Notes: a model not told the origin generated them from the sequence alone. A stretch of 64,000 bases of DNA from Ruminiclostridium josui JCM 17888 (GCF_000526495.1 NZ_JAGE01000001.1:866001-930000), one strand, 5' to 3'; shown: positions 26,336-37,569, counted from the first letter of the stretch. Translations and numbers: made by a program.

Positions 26336-27346
26336 TTATAGTAATTCTATGTTATTTTGTGAACATTCTTCTATCATATCATCGCTCCATATTGAAGCCT
26401 GAACCTCTCCGATATGGGCCTTTCCCAAAAAGAACATGCATATTCTTGATTGGCCGATTCCTCCGCCGATTGTGTAAGGAAGCTCTTTGTTTAAAAGATC
26501 CTTGTGGAATTTAAGATTCTTTCTGTCTTCACAGCCAGCTTTTTTAAGCTGTGCCAAAAGTGAATCCTCGTCTACTCTAATTCCCATTGAAGAAACTTCA
26601 TATGCTATATCCAGAACAGGATAATAGAAAACTATATCTCCATTCAGTGACCAATCATCATAGTCTGGAGCTCTACCGTCGTGTTTAATACCGGACTTCA
26701 GAGTATCTCCTATTTTCATAATGAATATAGCTTTCTTTTCTTTTGCAAGGGCAGTTTCTCTTTCCTTTGGGGTCAATTCAGGATACATATCCTCAAGTTC
26801 CTGAGTGGTTACAAAGAATATATCTTCCGGAAGGTATCTTTGCAAGTTTGGATACAGTCCTGCCAAATAATCCTCAGTTCTTTTGAATACTGAGAAAATC
26901 TTTTTTACAATTGATTTTAAGGTTTCTTCGGTTCTTTCACTTTTTTGGATTATCCTCTCCCAGTCCCACTGGTCAACATATACTGAATGAAGATTGTCCA
27001 TATCCTCATCTCTTCTGATTGCATTCATATCTGTATAAAGGCCTTCTCCCGGTGCAAAACCGTATCTTTTGAGTGCCATTCTCTTCCATTTCGCAAGTGA
27101 ATGAACAACTTCTACAGTATCTCCTCCGATACCTTTTACATCAAAAGCCACAGGTCTTTCAGTACCGTTGAGGTTGTCATTCAAGCCTGTTTCAGGTCTT
27201 ACGAATAATGGCGCAGAAACCCTGGTTAAATTCAATTCCTTTGCAAGTTCATTTTCAAAATAATCTTTTGTCTTTTTTATGGCTACTTCTGTCATACGTA
27301 TGTCAAGGCTTGGTTTATAGCCTTTTGGCTTAATCAAACTGTTCAT
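26336..27346 (-). CDS. asnA: Aspartate--ammonia ligase (asparagine synthetase A)
   Basis: 336 residues, the family size (about 330). The synthetase-like fold shows [54 protein letters not shown] and the C-terminal [21 protein letters not shown]. It uses ammonia, ATP and aspartate and is related to class II tRNA synthetases. The start follows CAGGAGGGTAAC. It probably has its own promoter in the 130 bp downstream of the icd terminator. The ammonia-dependent form fits an organism that fixes ammonia readily. Confidence 0.97.
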   Translation of the reverse strand: MNSLIKPKGYKPSLDIRMTEVAIKKTKDYFENELAKELNLTRVSAPLFVRPETGLNDNLNGTERPVAFDVKGIGGDTVEVVHSLAKWKRMALKRYGFAPGEGLYTDMNAIRRDEDMDNLHSVYVDQWDWERIIQKSERTEETLKSIVKKIFSVFKRTEDYLAGLYPNLQRYLPEDIFFVTTQELEDMYPELTPKERETALAKEKKAIFIMKIGDTLKSGIKHDGRAPDYDDWSLNGDIVFYYPVLDIAYEVSSMGIRVDEDSLLAQLKKAGCEDRKNLKFHKDLLNKELPYTIGGGIGQSRICMFFLGKAHIGEVQASIWSDDMIEECSQNNIELL

Positions 27347-27472
27347 GTTACCCTCCTGAAAAATTATTATTCAAAACATAATAAATCTCTAAAATTTGCA
27401 AGTCGCAAAACAGCTAGTGTCATTTTATCACACTTTCAGGAAAATATATAGTAAATTGCCATTGGCAGACAA

Positions 27473-27512
27473 AAAAGCATAATAACCGAATCCTATGGTT
27501 ATTATGCTTTTA
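27473..27512 (-). terminator. Terminator of icd
   Basis: Perfect stem AAAAGCATAATAACC / GGTTATTATGCTTTT around an 8-bp loop, 13 bp after the icd stop, ending in TTTTTT on the minus strand. Confidence 0.92.
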
Positions 27513-27524
27513 GGTTCTCATTAA

Positions 27525-28733
27525 TTACATCATTGAATCAAGAGTATTTTTTACTTCAATAAGGAATTGCTCTGTATTTACAGTCTTTATATCCTTCAAT
27601 TCTGAAAGAGCAGCCAAATCCTTTGTCATTATACCGTTTTCAATTGTCTTTATTGAAGCCTTTTCAAGCTTGTCCGCAAATTCCACAAGTTCATTTATTC
27701 CGTCCAGTTCCCCTCTCTTGCGGAGTGCTCCTGTCCATGCAAACAATGTAGCCATGGAGTTAGTGGAGGTTTCCTGTCCTTTCAAGTGCTGATAGTAGTG
27801 ACGCTGAACTGTTCCATGAGCTGCTTCGTATTCATAGTAACCTTCAGGTGATACAAGAACAGAAGTCATCATTGCAAGACTTCCGAAAGCAGTAGCTACC
27901 ATATCTGACATTACGTCACCGTCGTAGTTCTTGCAGGCCCATATGAATCCACCCTCAGACCTTACAACACGTGCAACTGCATCATCAATTAAGGTATAGA
28001 AATATTCTATTCCAGCTTCCTTGAATTTTGCATCATATTCTTTTTCGTATATCTCTTGGAAAATATCTTTAAATGTATGGTCATATTTCTTTGAAATGGT
28101 ATCCTTTGTAGCAAACCATACATCCTGTTTCACATCCAGTGCATAGTTGAAGCAGGATCTTGCAAAACTTTCTATTGACTTGTCAATGTTGTGCATTCCC
28201 TGTATAACACCGGCGCCTTTGAAATCATGGATTGTCTCTCTGGTTTCTTCACCTTTTTCGTTTGTAAATACCAATTCTGCCTTTCCTGCTCCGGGAACAC
28301 GGTATTCTACATTCTTATAAACGTCGCCGTATGCATGTCTTGCTATTGTTATAGGCTTTGTCCATGTTTTAACAAAGGGTTTAATGCTGTCAACCAATAT
28401 AGGTGCACGGAAAACTGTTCCATCAAGAATTGCTCTTATTGTTCCGTTAGGGCTTTTCCACATCTGTGTAAGGTTGTATTCCTTTACTCTTTCTGCATTT
28501 GGAGTTATAGTTGCACATTTTACTGCAACACCGTATTTTTTAGTAGCAATAGCAGAATCTGTAGTTACTTGGTCTCCTGTCTTTTCTCTGTACTCAAGCC
28601 CAAGATCGTAATATTCTGTTTTGAGGTCAATATAAGGATTTAAAAGAATGTCCTTAATCATTTTCCAGATTACTCTGGTCATTTCGTCTCCATCCATTTC
28701 AACCAGTGGAGTTTTCATTGATATTTTTGCCAT
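27525..28733 (-). CDS. icd: NADP-dependent isocitrate dehydrogenase
   Basis: 402 residues of the homodimeric, eukaryote-like IDH type: [14 protein letters not shown] at the start, [11 protein letters not shown], the [16 protein letters not shown] phosphate-binding segment, and the metal-site Asp residues in NYDGDVMSD, followed by GSLAMMTSV and [11 protein letters not shown]. It makes 2-oxoglutarate, CO2 and NADPH. With citrate synthase 5 kb away it completes the route to glutamate. AAAAAGGAGTATATAT precedes the start. Confidence 0.96.
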   Translation of the reverse strand: MAKISMKTPLVEMDGDEMTRVIWKMIKDILLNPYIDLKTEYYDLGLEYREKTGDQVTTDSAIATKKYGVAVKCATITPNAERVKEYNLTQMWKSPNGTIRAILDGTVFRAPILVDSIKPFVKTWTKPITIARHAYGDVYKNVEYRVPGAGKAELVFTNEKGEETRETIHDFKGAGVIQGMHNIDKSIESFARSCFNYALDVKQDVWFATKDTISKKYDHTFKDIFQEIYEKEYDAKFKEAGIEYFYTLIDDAVARVVRSEGGFIWACKNYDGDVMSDMVATAFGSLAMMTSVLVSPEGYYEYEAAHGTVQRHYYQHLKGQETSTNSMATLFAWTGALRKRGELDGINELVEFADKLEKASIKTIENGIMTKDLAALSELKDIKTVNTEQFLIEVKNTLDSMM

Positions 28734-28907
28734 ATATATACTCCTTTTTAGTTATTTTACTCAGATTGTACTTTATCTCCAGTAAAATCCGAGTTTATTA
28801 TACAAAGTCAGTTTGTTACAGATTTCACACACTACTTTAATATAGCATATGAGAAGGATGTATGTAAACTGTTTAACAAGCTGATATACTAAAATCCGTA
28901 TAAAAAT

Positions 28908-29053
28908 CGGGCTGCTGCAATACAGAATTTTATTGTTTTAGCACCGTACTCCCGAATAAAATTATATCAATGGTTGCTACCAAGCTTCCATTGATATAAT
29001 TTATACTCTAAATACAAGTTAATAAAAATAAAATTTAATTTTACGAAAGCCTC
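28908..29053. mobile_element. MITE-like palindromic element, copy B (short)
   Basis: About 146 bp. The left arm begins GGGCTGCTGCAATACAG and aligns along roughly 75 bp with the right arm of copy A at 49343-49567, including TGTTTTAGCAC (TGTTTTAACAC in A) and ATAAAATTATATCAATG. The centre is a perfect 15-bp stem (28959-28973 with 28988-29002). The right arm degenerates and ends TTTTACGAAAGCCTC, against TTTTGCGACAACCCC in copy A. There is no transposase or open frame. It ends 7 bp before the stop codon of the 2823-codon gene and could also act as its terminator. It occupies most of the 327-bp icd-ndvB spacer; the remainder (28734-28907) is the icd upstream region, with no clear operator. Confidence 0.55.
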
Positions 29054-29060
29054 ATTTCGT

Positions 29061-32000
29061 CTACATTACCGCTTCCACCTCATGCGTACTTCCATCGTCA
29101 ACAAGCTCTATTCTGTTGGTCTCGTAACGTTTACCGTCTATGGTTATTCTTTGAATGGCTCTATTTTTGTGTCCCGGATTTTTTACTGTTATATTGTAAA
29201 CTGAGCTGCCATAAACATATCTGACGGAGTATTCCATCATACTCTGTGGTATACATGGGTCCAGCAAAATGGAATTTCCCTGCTTTTTAAGTCCTAAAAG
29301 ATGATCTATACCTATCCTGTACATCCAGCCAGCTGCTCCGGTATACCATGTCCATCCACCTCTTCCTTCATTTGGATAAACTGCATATACATCGGCAGCC
29401 ATGACGTAAGGCTCCACTTTGTAGGTCATACTTTCATTCTTTGTTCTGGCATGATTTATAGGATTAATCATATTAAACAGCTCCCATGCACGTTCTCCAT
29501 CTCCTAGTTTGGAAAATGCGTAAATAACCCAAGTAGCCGCATGAGTATACTGACCTCCGTTTTCTCGCACTCCAGGTAAATAGCCCTTAATATAACCAGG
29601 GTTTAGTTCACTGTCATAGAACGGCGGAGTCAGCAGCTTGATAAGTCCGTTTTTCCTGTCAACCAGATATTTTTCTACGGCACTCATTGCTTCCTCTACT
29701 CTGGTGTTTTTTGCTGCACCAGTTATTGCGGCCCATGATTGTGACAATGAGTCTATCTTACATTCATCATTTTCTATTGACCCCAGAGGCGTTCCATCAT
29801 CAAAATATGCACGTCTATACCAACTTCCATCCCATGCTTCTTTTTCAATTGCTTGTATAATAGCATCTGCCTTTATTTTGTAGTTTTCTGCCCTCTCAGT
29901 ATCTCCCATTTTATTACAAATAGGAATCATTCTAAGCAGTACACAATACATGAACCATCCCAGCCAGATACTTTCACCTTTTCCGTTAACACCTACAAGA
30001 TTCATTCCGTCGTTCCAGTCTCCGCCGCCCATTAGCGGTATTCCATGGATTCCGAATTTCAGGCCATGGTCTATAGCTCTGATACAGTGCTCGTAAACTG
30101 TCCCCTTCAGACCTGAATCACCGGGTATCTCATATCTTTCGTGTTCATTTTCCTTTAGGATAGGAGATGTAATATACCGTTCCTCTATATTAAGTATATC
30201 AAAATCTCCCGTTGCATTTATATAATCGCATGTTACGTAAGGCAGCCACAGCAAATCATCAGAATACCTGGTTCTGATACCATTCATTTTTTGATTATGC
30301 CACCAGTGCTGAACATCCCCTTCTGGGAACTGGTGTCTACAATGCAAAAGTATCTGGTTTTTTGTAAGCTCCGGCAAGCTATAAACAACTGCCATTACAT
30401 CCTGCAGCTGATCACGGAAACCAAATGCCCCTCCTGCTTGATAGAAGCCTGATCTTGCCCATATTCTGCAGGAAAGTACCTGATATTGTAACCATCCATT
30501 CAGAAGCAGGTTCATTGATTCGTCAGGAGTTTTTACCTGTATGTGTCCCAGTCTTCTATTCCAACTGTCTTTAACTTTTTCTAATTCATTTTTGGCATTT
30601 CCGATATTTCTAAACGCCCCAATGACTTCCGAAACCTTTTCAGAATTATCTTGCCCAAGCAGGAATACTATTTCTTTTATCTCACCGGGTTTTAGCCTTA
30701 TACTTGACTTTATTACCGCACATGCATCAATACCTGCTCCTGTATTAGAATCAAGTTTTTCCCTCATACCTGCCGGGTTTTGCATATCCATATCCGGGCC
30801 AAAAAATTTCAAGCGGCTGCCGGTGTAGGATATTTCACTCTCTGAAGAAGCCAGAAAAGCTCTTAATCCTCTGAAATCTGCATTGTAAACATTATCAATT
30901 AATATTGCATTTGCAGCATCATCAAAACCAGTAACAATATACGGTGATGTCTGGGAAAAATCTGTACCCAGTACAGGCCTAAAATAATATGCTGTTTCCA
31001 GAGTCATTTCTCTTGTTGTGGTATTTTCCAATTTCAATATACTTAATTTCACAGCTGCTTCTGTTGCTGCAAACTGTGTAAGGGTTTGATTGATTCCGTT
31101 ACTGTTATGCCTGAAGCAGGTATATCCGAAGCCATGTCTTATGGTATACGGTTCTGTTTCTCTTACAGGCAAAGGAGTACAACTCCACACTTTACCGCTT
31201 TGAGTGTTACAAATATATATTATCTCCGATGGAGTATCGGTAATGGGGTCGTTTATCCAGGAGGTCAGTTTATTCTGACTACTGTTAAGATGCCATGTAT
31301 AGCCTCCTCCTGACTCGGTGCATATGAATCCAAATTTTTCATTGGCAATTACATTTACCCATGGTGCAGGAGTACTCATTCCAGCACCTAATTGGATAAC
31401 ATATTCTTTACCATCTTTAGCAAAACCGCCAAAGCCGTTAAAAAACAAAAGTTCTTCGGATATTACAGCATTTTTCCTAATGTTTTCGTCTATCAGAGTT
31501 GATGTAATAACCTCCTCCGGAGAAACCTCGGAAATCCCATGAGTTTCAACATTCAGAGATTTTTCAATACCTTCTATTACGTCCATCAATGACGAAATAC
31601 CCTTATCAGCATCCAATACTATTTTTGCACATGCATAAAGCAGATTTTTTTGTTCTTCATTCATCTGCCTTGAATTTCGTATGAATATACCGCCTCTTTT
31701 ATCCATAAGATCAAAAGGTCTTCCCGAAACAGCCATATCCCGTATCATTTCAAATATAGGCTGTATATAGGATTCTTCATCCGTAAGCAGAATTACCAAA
31801 TCAAATACAACCCCTTTGATTCTATAGAAATCATGTAATTTCAAAGCCCAGTCAACCTCTTCAAAGCTGTCTCTGCTTTTTACCGTAACAAGTACAATAG
31901 GCAAATCCCCTGATATACCAAAAGGCCACAAATCAGGCTGACTCAAAGAATTTCTCAGGATATATTCGGCCTGATCTCTTCTGTCAATGCCAAATATCAT

Positions 32001-35000
32001 TCGAGGTAAAAGTCTAAGGTAATTTTTCTCGTCATCGGCATTGACGTTTATAAAGCCTGCTTCTACAATGCTTCTTGTCCATGCCATTTCAATGACTCTA
32101 TCTGCCGCTGCGGGGTCACTGTATTTTGCCAGCATTTCAACAGCTGTTTTCCTGCTGTCGCATGCTCCCATGCAAAAATTGACTACAGTACTTTCTCCCG
32201 GCTCAACTATAACCCTTATTCTCAAACTGAAAACAGGGTCAAGTACAGAACCTACAGAATTGGAAAGAGGTCTGTCCGGTTCCATTGCACGCGGGTTTGA
32301 AAGATTTCTGTTTCTGCCTATGAAAAGAGACCTATCTGTCTCATATTCCACATGTCCGTGTACTTTTCCATTTGTAGAGGCAATATGATATCCCCATGTA
32401 GTCTGTTTTATATCATCCCTTTTCCTTCTCATTGCCAGAAGTCCGTTGTATTCGTCCACATATTCAGTCTTTACAAACAACTTGCTGAATGCAGGGTGAG
32501 CTGTATCGGCTTCAGGCTGTGTCAGCACAACTTCCATATAGCTGGTAAGCTCTATTATCCTTTTGGAGTTGCTGTGGTTGTGTATGCTTACTCGCCTTAC
32601 CTCGGTGTTGTCCTCAGAGCTGATAATCACCTCAGTATTTGTTTCAATATTCCCTTCTCTCCTGACAAACTCCGCCTTGTGAGGTGCGAATATAGCCTTG
32701 TATACCTCCGGCTTGGTATTTGTCGGATTATACGTAGTGGACCAAAACTCATTTGAGTTAACATTTCTAATATATATAAATGCTCCGCTACTCTGCATAT
32801 AATCGTTAATCCATCTGTACACAGACATTGAATGTAACTTGCCATATCCTGAGCCCTTGTCCGTTATCATCAGGTAGTAGCTTCCGTTGGACAACAAATG
32901 CATGTTTGGATATGCATAGAGCTTTTCATATTCCCTTATAACTGTATCCTCGTGGGTAACGTTCTTTCGTATTCCTCCTACAGGCTGTTCTCTAAATTCC
33001 TTGCTTATTACCGCAGCTGCAGGGAATTTTTCCTGTAATAGAGAATCAACAGCTTTTATAATAGGATTTCTATGGAAACGCTCCTGCATTATGTTGTTTT
33101 TAAAGAAATTCACAAATGCAAGCATGCTCATTCCCTGATGGTGAACCATATAGCATTTCACAACAGCATATAACTGATCCTTGCCCATTCTTGAGTTTGT
33201 AAAATCAACTGCTTCATAAAGTCCAAAATTTCCAACAGCACCAATAGCCATGAACCTTTGTATATTTTCAATACATTCCCGTGGAGCTATGTCCAGAGCC
33301 ATTACAGTTGCATATGGTGCAGCAACAAAATCATTTGCAAGACCTCTTTTCAATCCCAGTTGAGGTACACCGAAAGCTCTATATTGGTAATTTAATCCAA
33401 TATCAAATGCATAATAGCAAGATTCTGAAATTCCCCAAGGTGCTTTGTTTGACAGTCCATATTTTATCTGTGTCTTTACAACAAATTCGTAGGTTTTGTC
33501 AATTAAAGTGTTTGAGTAACTCTTTATTAGCAGTCTTGGCATAAGATATTCAAACATTGTTCCTGTCCATGAGGCAAGCCCCTTCATACCGTTTACTTTA
33601 ACCAGCTTCCTTCCCAGCTTGAACCAGTGCTGCCTCCCTGCTTCGCCTCTGGCTACAGCAATAAGGCTGGTCTGTCTGGCTTCCGAAGCAAAAAGGTCAT
33701 AATATGATTTGCTTGCATGGCCTTCCTCAACATCAAAGCCTATGGTAAAGAGATTTCTGACCGGGTCAAATAAATGCTTGAATTCCATTGCATCAATAAG
33801 CTGCTGAATCTTGGTTTGCAGCTTATGAATTCTCTCCATCTCCTGGGGTATATTTTCAATGGGAGAAAAGAGATTTTCCTTGTATTTTGCGTATTCAGAA
33901 TTAATTGTGTTAATATATCTATCCAGCTTTTTAAGCCAGTACCCTGTCCTTTTACTTTTGTCCAGCTCGTCAACTAATTTTAATGCGGCAGACAAAAGAT
34001 TTTTAAGACTTTCTCCTGTATTATCCTTATTTATAAGCTTTTTCAGTAGTTCTATATCAAAATATGCACAACTTTTGTCTATTTCCGAATTGCATATCGC
34101 AAGCAGGTCAAATAACCCCTCAATTGTTGAGAAGTCATATATTGGCCTTTTCATCAGCTCGGAAAGGCCTTCTTGAAGCACCATCAAGTAGCCTATGAAA
34201 TTTCCGCTGTCTACAGTTGAAATAAATTTAGGGCGAAGCACCTCCAATGTTGTAGTATTATACCAATTATATAAATGCCCGTTCCATTTATCCATTTTTT
34301 CAATGGTATTTATTGTGTTTTCAATTCTTGTTAAAAAGTCCAGTGTATTTATATATCCCATATCTCTGGCAGCCAAATTTGATACCAGAAGCAAACCTAT
34401 GTTTGTAGGAGATGTTCTATGTGCTGCTCCCTTATATGGTTCTTCTTGGTAATTATCTGCAGGCAAATAGTTTTCTTCTAATCCTGCAAATTCATCAAAA
34501 TAGCACCAGGTTCTTCTTGCCAGCAATCTGACCTCTTCAATTTCTTTTGAATCAAGCAGCGCTTTACTTTTTGATGTGGGAATACTGATAGCATACGCTA
34601 TCCAGGGAGAAAGAACCCACAAAACAAATGCTGCCGCAGCCACAGGTATAAACTCTTTCCTGTAAAAAATTGAAATCAGTAAAATAACCGTACCATATAC
34701 AGGCGCGAACCACATTCGTCTGTAATAGCTGTCCACTCCATTTTTAAGGGACATTTCCATATCCGCTGCCGTAACCCATTCCAGAAGGTTCCGTTTTGAT
34801 ATATATACTCTGTATAGTGATTTAAATACAGCATCTACCATTAATTCAGCCTGATACGGCAAAAATGTCAGAAGTAGTCCTAATTGCAAAAGTATTGCTT
34901 TTAGCCCAGTTATAATAGTAGTTCTTCGCTTTGCAATATATATCTTATAGTTACCTACAAGCACAAGCTGTACAAAATAATTCAAAACTGGGGAACACAG

Positions 35001-37532
35001 AGAAATTAGCGCTAGGATAAGCCATCCCCTGCTACTATATCTAAACAGCAATACAGCCAATAATGCTATAAGTGCTAGAAGTGGCTGAACCAGACTTCTC
35101 CTTAAATTGTCTATCATTTTCCAGCGCGACAGCAAAGATAAAGGATTTTTCCCCAGTATCCACGGCAGCAGTTGCCAATCTCCTCTTGTCCAGCGATGAA
35201 GTCTCATCATAAATGAATTGTACTTTGCCGGATAGCCGTCAATCAATTCTATATCAGTAACTAGAGCAGTTCTTAAAAAACTACCTTCCAACAGGTCATG
35301 GCTTAACACACTGTTCTCAGGTATTGTTGTATCAAGAGCCATTCTAAAAACATCAACGTCATATATGCCTTTCCCGGTAAATATACCTTCACCAAACGTA
35401 TCCTGATATACATCAGAAACAGTTGTTGTATACGGGTCAATACCTCCCTGCCCTGCAAATACTCTGGTAAATAGGGATATTCCTGCACTTTCGATATTTA
35501 CGTCAACACGAGGCTGCATAATACCATAGCCTTTAGTGACAATACCCTTTTCAACATCAAAATACGCCTTGTTCAAGGGATGAGCCATAGCTCCTACCAT
35601 CTGTTTTGCAGTATCCAGAGGTAACTGTGTATCTGCATCCAAAGTTATTACATACTTTATATTAGGTAGTGAATTAATATCACCACTGCTAAACACGTAA
35701 CCTGTATTTCTGTCTCCCACAAGAAGTCTGTTGAATTCTACAATTGCTCCTCTTTTTCTCTCCCAACCCAACCACTTACTCTGCTTTTCGTTATAGGTTC
35801 TTTTCCTGCAGAAAAAATAGAAAATTGGCTTTCCATCGGCATTAGAGTATTTGCTGTTTAAGTCTTTTACCCTTTTTATTCCAGCTTCTATTATTTCATT
35901 ATCATCTGAAAGGGTTTCTTCATCCGCATCCTTGAAATCTCCCACAAGGGAAAAGTATATATTACTGCCTTTGTTGGCAAGATAAAAAACTTCCAAATTA
36001 TCAATTAGTTCAATGGTTCTCTTTACATTAGGTATAAGGGTTGGAATAATCACCATAGTTGCCCATTCCTCAGGTATGCCATCCTTGAGTTCCAGTTTTG
36101 GAAGTCTTGCAGGCTTTGCAATTCTGCTTATACTGCTGTTGAGTACCGACACAACTATCTCGCTTGCAGGAATAATTGAAAGTATTCCAGTCAGTAAGGC
36201 AAAATAGACCATTGCACCCTTTTCTCTTGCTATACTGTTTACTGTAGGTATAAGTGCAATTAAAATAGAGAAAATCACCACGGCTGAAATATACCATCTC
36301 TCGCGGTTTTTAAAGAATGTCGGCTTATTGTTTCCGAGTCTGTCAGTAAGAATGCCGATTCCATTTCCGGTAAGATAGTATCCTACATGGGTTTCAGCAG
36401 TTATAGAAGGATTCTGTTGGTACTTTTCCTTTGCCAAATCTACGCATAATCTTGCTATGTTTATTTCAGTTGTATTATATTTGCTTCCCATTTTCATTAC
36501 AATGTCTCTATAATGGTTTCTGGAATTAAAGTCCATTTGAGAATATATTCCACATGGGTCAAGTTTGAGAATTCTTTCAACTTCACTTAATTCTTCAAAC
36601 AGGACAGTATTGTCAAAGCTTGATAATGCTCTGAAGCTATTAATAACATTTCCTATGGATACCTGAAGTGTTGCTTGATTAAAGTGATCCTCTGAAATCA
36701 GATTATCTGTTGAAGTACTTTTTTGAATAAGAATACTGTCCAGACATTCAATCATCCATAGAGTTTTTGCTCCATCTTTCCTAAGTTTTTTAATAAGATG
36801 TTCCGCAAAAGCAGGTGTTATTTTGTCAAGCTGGTCTATATGCCTTTTGAAATCATCGCAATTCTCATTATTATGCCTGATACCATTAATTATATTTTCC
36901 GCCTTATACCAATCCTGACGGTTTTCCTTCATCCTGTCGCACACAGCCCATAGTTTTTCTAAAAGAGCCACCTTTAACATTGTTGACAGCATCCAAAGTT
37001 CCTGTATTGAAAGGAAAGAGTACTTCTGATAGGCGGTAATGAAATCTCTTATAACCTTTTCATTGATATTGCCATCACAATGAGACACTAAATCCACCGC
37101 TATTGCAAATATCCTTGGATATCCTGCATAAGCACCCTCGGTTATTACAGGTAATGCCTGCTTTGCTTCTCCTAATTCCTTTAAAAGAATACTCTTTTGT
37201 TCTTCAATGATATAAAAATTATCTAAAAGCCATTCAGCCGCCGGAGGAATAGGGAAAGACGCAGAAATATCTATATTGAATTTATGATAGGTGTCAAGAA
37301 CATTTTGAAAATTTCTTTCTATTCTTTCCCTAATCTTATTTATTCCTGTGCTTCTCTTTTCTGTAATCTGTGTCTTGGCCAACTGCTCGGCATGTCTCAA
37401 TAAATCATCAGGACTGAGGACGACATCTTCTATGTGAACCTCATAAGATGGTTTCTTTCTAAGAACAAGTCCTATCAAACCTGCAATAATAGCAATTAAT
37501 ATTATTATTAGGATAATTGATATATTATTCAT
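29061..37532 (-). CDS. ndvB: Cyclic beta-1,2-glucan synthase (NdvB/Cgs type; GT84 + GH94)
   Basis: 2823 residues, the full length of Cgs/NdvB proteins (about 2830-2870). In order: an N-terminal membrane anchor (about 5-27), a cytosolic helical region, two membrane segments near 415-470, a GT84 glycosyltransferase domain with TLDADTQLP near 631 and the Q-x-x-R-W-like RLHRWTRGDW near 777, further membrane helices (about 815-1010), a glycoamylase-like domain (about 1010-1500; FAGLEENYLPADNY, HHQGMSMLAF), and a C-terminal GH94 phosphorylase-like domain (GGGDWNDGMN near 2504, GGQYTHAATW near 2662). In Brucella and Rhizobium the GT domain builds a protein-linked linear beta-1,2-glucan from UDP-glucose, GH94 trims it, and the product is cyclised. 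The product here is inferred. The start has GGTGATATACAT upstream. Confidence 0.9.
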   Translation of the reverse strand: MNNISIILIIILIAIIAGLIGLVLRKKPSYEVHIEDVVLSPDDLLRHAEQLAKTQITEKRSTGINKIRERIERNFQNVLDTYHKFNIDISASFPIPPAAEWLLDNFYIIEEQKSILLKELGEAKQALPVITEGAYAGYPRIFAIAVDLVSHCDGNINEKVIRDFITAYQKYSFLSIQELWMLSTMLKVALLEKLWAVCDRMKENRQDWYKAENIINGIRHNNENCDDFKRHIDQLDKITPAFAEHLIKKLRKDGAKTLWMIECLDSILIQKSTSTDNLISEDHFNQATLQVSIGNVINSFRALSSFDNTVLFEELSEVERILKLDPCGIYSQMDFNSRNHYRDIVMKMGSKYNTTEINIARLCVDLAKEKYQQNPSITAETHVGYYLTGNGIGILTDRLGNNKPTFFKNRERWYISAVVIFSILIALIPTVNSIAREKGAMVYFALLTGILSIIPASEIVVSVLNSSISRIAKPARLPKLELKDGIPEEWATMVIIPTLIPNVKRTIELIDNLEVFYLANKGSNIYFSLVGDFKDADEETLSDDNEIIEAGIKRVKDLNSKYSNADGKPIFYFFCRKRTYNEKQSKWLGWERKRGAIVEFNRLLVGDRNTGYVFSSGDINSLPNIKYVITLDADTQLPLDTAKQMVGAMAHPLNKAYFDVEKGIVTKGYGIMQPRVDVNIESAGISLFTRVFAGQGGIDPYTTTVSDVYQDTFGEGIFTGKGIYDVDVFRMALDTTIPENSVLSHDLLEGSFLRTALVTDIELIDGYPAKYNSFMMRLHRWTRGDWQLLPWILGKNPLSLLSRWKMIDNLRRSLVQPLLALIALLAVLLFRYSSRGWLILALISLCSPVLNYFVQLVLVGNYKIYIAKRRTTIITGLKAILLQLGLLLTFLPYQAELMVDAVFKSLYRVYISKRNLLEWVTAADMEMSLKNGVDSYYRRMWFAPVYGTVILLISIFYRKEFIPVAAAAFVLWVLSPWIAYAISIPTSKSKALLDSKEIEEVRLLARRTWCYFDEFAGLEENYLPADNYQEEPYKGAAHRTSPTNIGLLLVSNLAARDMGYINTLDFLTRIENTINTIEKMDKWNGHLYNWYNTTTLEVLRPKFISTVDSGNFIGYLMVLQEGLSELMKRPIYDFSTIEGLFDLLAICNSEIDKSCAYFDIELLKKLINKDNTGESLKNLLSAALKLVDELDKSKRTGYWLKKLDRYINTINSEYAKYKENLFSPIENIPQEMERIHKLQTKIQQLIDAMEFKHLFDPVRNLFTIGFDVEEGHASKSYYDLFASEARQTSLIAVARGEAGRQHWFKLGRKLVKVNGMKGLASWTGTMFEYLMPRLLIKSYSNTLIDKTYEFVVKTQIKYGLSNKAPWGISESCYYAFDIGLNYQYRAFGVPQLGLKRGLANDFVAAPYATVMALDIAPRECIENIQRFMAIGAVGNFGLYEAVDFTNSRMGKDQLYAVVKCYMVHHQGMSMLAFVNFFKNNIMQERFHRNPIIKAVDSLLQEKFPAAAVISKEFREQPVGGIRKNVTHEDTVIREYEKLYAYPNMHLLSNGSYYLMITDKGSGYGKLHSMSVYRWINDYMQSSGAFIYIRNVNSNEFWSTTYNPTNTKPEVYKAIFAPHKAEFVRREGNIETNTEVIISSEDNTEVRRVSIHNHSNSKRIIELTSYMEVVLTQPEADTAHPAFSKLFVKTEYVDEYNGLLAMRRKRDDIKQTTWGYHIASTNGKVHGHVEYETDRSLFIGRNRNLSNPRAMEPDRPLSNSVGSVLDPVFSLRIRVIVEPGESTVVNFCMGACDSRKTAVEMLAKYSDPAAADRVIEMAWTRSIVEAGFINVNADDEKNYLRLLPRMIFGIDRRDQAEYILRNSLSQPDLWPFGISGDLPIVLVTVKSRDSFEEVDWALKLHDFYRIKGVVFDLVILLTDEESYIQPIFEMIRDMAVSGRPFDLMDKRGGIFIRNSRQMNEEQKNLLYACAKIVLDADKGISSLMDVIEGIEKSLNVETHGISEVSPEEVITSTLIDENIRKNAVISEELLFFNGFGGFAKDGKEYVIQLGAGMSTPAPWVNVIANEKFGFICTESGGGYTWHLNSSQNKLTSWINDPITDTPSEIIYICNTQSGKVWSCTPLPVRETEPYTIRHGFGYTCFRHNSNGINQTLTQFAATEAAVKLSILKLENTTTREMTLETAYYFRPVLGTDFSQTSPYIVTGFDDAANAILIDNVYNADFRGLRAFLASSESEISYTGSRLKFFGPDMDMQNPAGMREKLDSNTGAGIDACAVIKSSIRLKPGEIKEIVFLLGQDNSEKVSEVIGAFRNIGNAKNELEKVKDSWNRRLGHIQVKTPDESMNLLLNGWLQYQVLSCRIWARSGFYQAGGAFGFRDQLQDVMAVVYSLPELTKNQILLHCRHQFPEGDVQHWWHNQKMNGIRTRYSDDLLWLPYVTCDYINATGDFDILNIEERYITSPILKENEHERYEIPGDSGLKGTVYEHCIRAIDHGLKFGIHGIPLMGGGDWNDGMNLVGVNGKGESIWLGWFMYCVLLRMIPICNKMGDTERAENYKIKADAIIQAIEKEAWDGSWYRRAYFDDGTPLGSIENDECKIDSLSQSWAAITGAAKNTRVEEAMSAVEKYLVDRKNGLIKLLTPPFYDSELNPGYIKGYLPGVRENGGQYTHAATWVIYAFSKLGDGERAWELFNMINPINHARTKNESMTYKVEPYVMAADVYAVYPNEGRGGWTWYTGAAGWMYRIGIDHLLGLKKQGNSILLDPCIPQSMMEYSVRYVYGSSVYNITVKNPGHKNRAIQRITIDGKRYETNRIELVDDGSTHEVEAVM

Positions 37533-37569
37533 ATATGTATATCACCGTTTATCTTAAAATTTTTAATAA

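Noticed and set aside
27400-27450. Possible third remnant of the palindromic element (GTCGCAAAACAG shared with the 49567 end)
   Set aside because: Only 11-12 bp match exactly and the following sequence aligns poorly; chance cannot be excluded.
24816-27470. T-box riboswitch in front of asnA or asnS
   Set aside because: No AGGGTGG-type T-box sequence or antiterminator was found in either upstream region.
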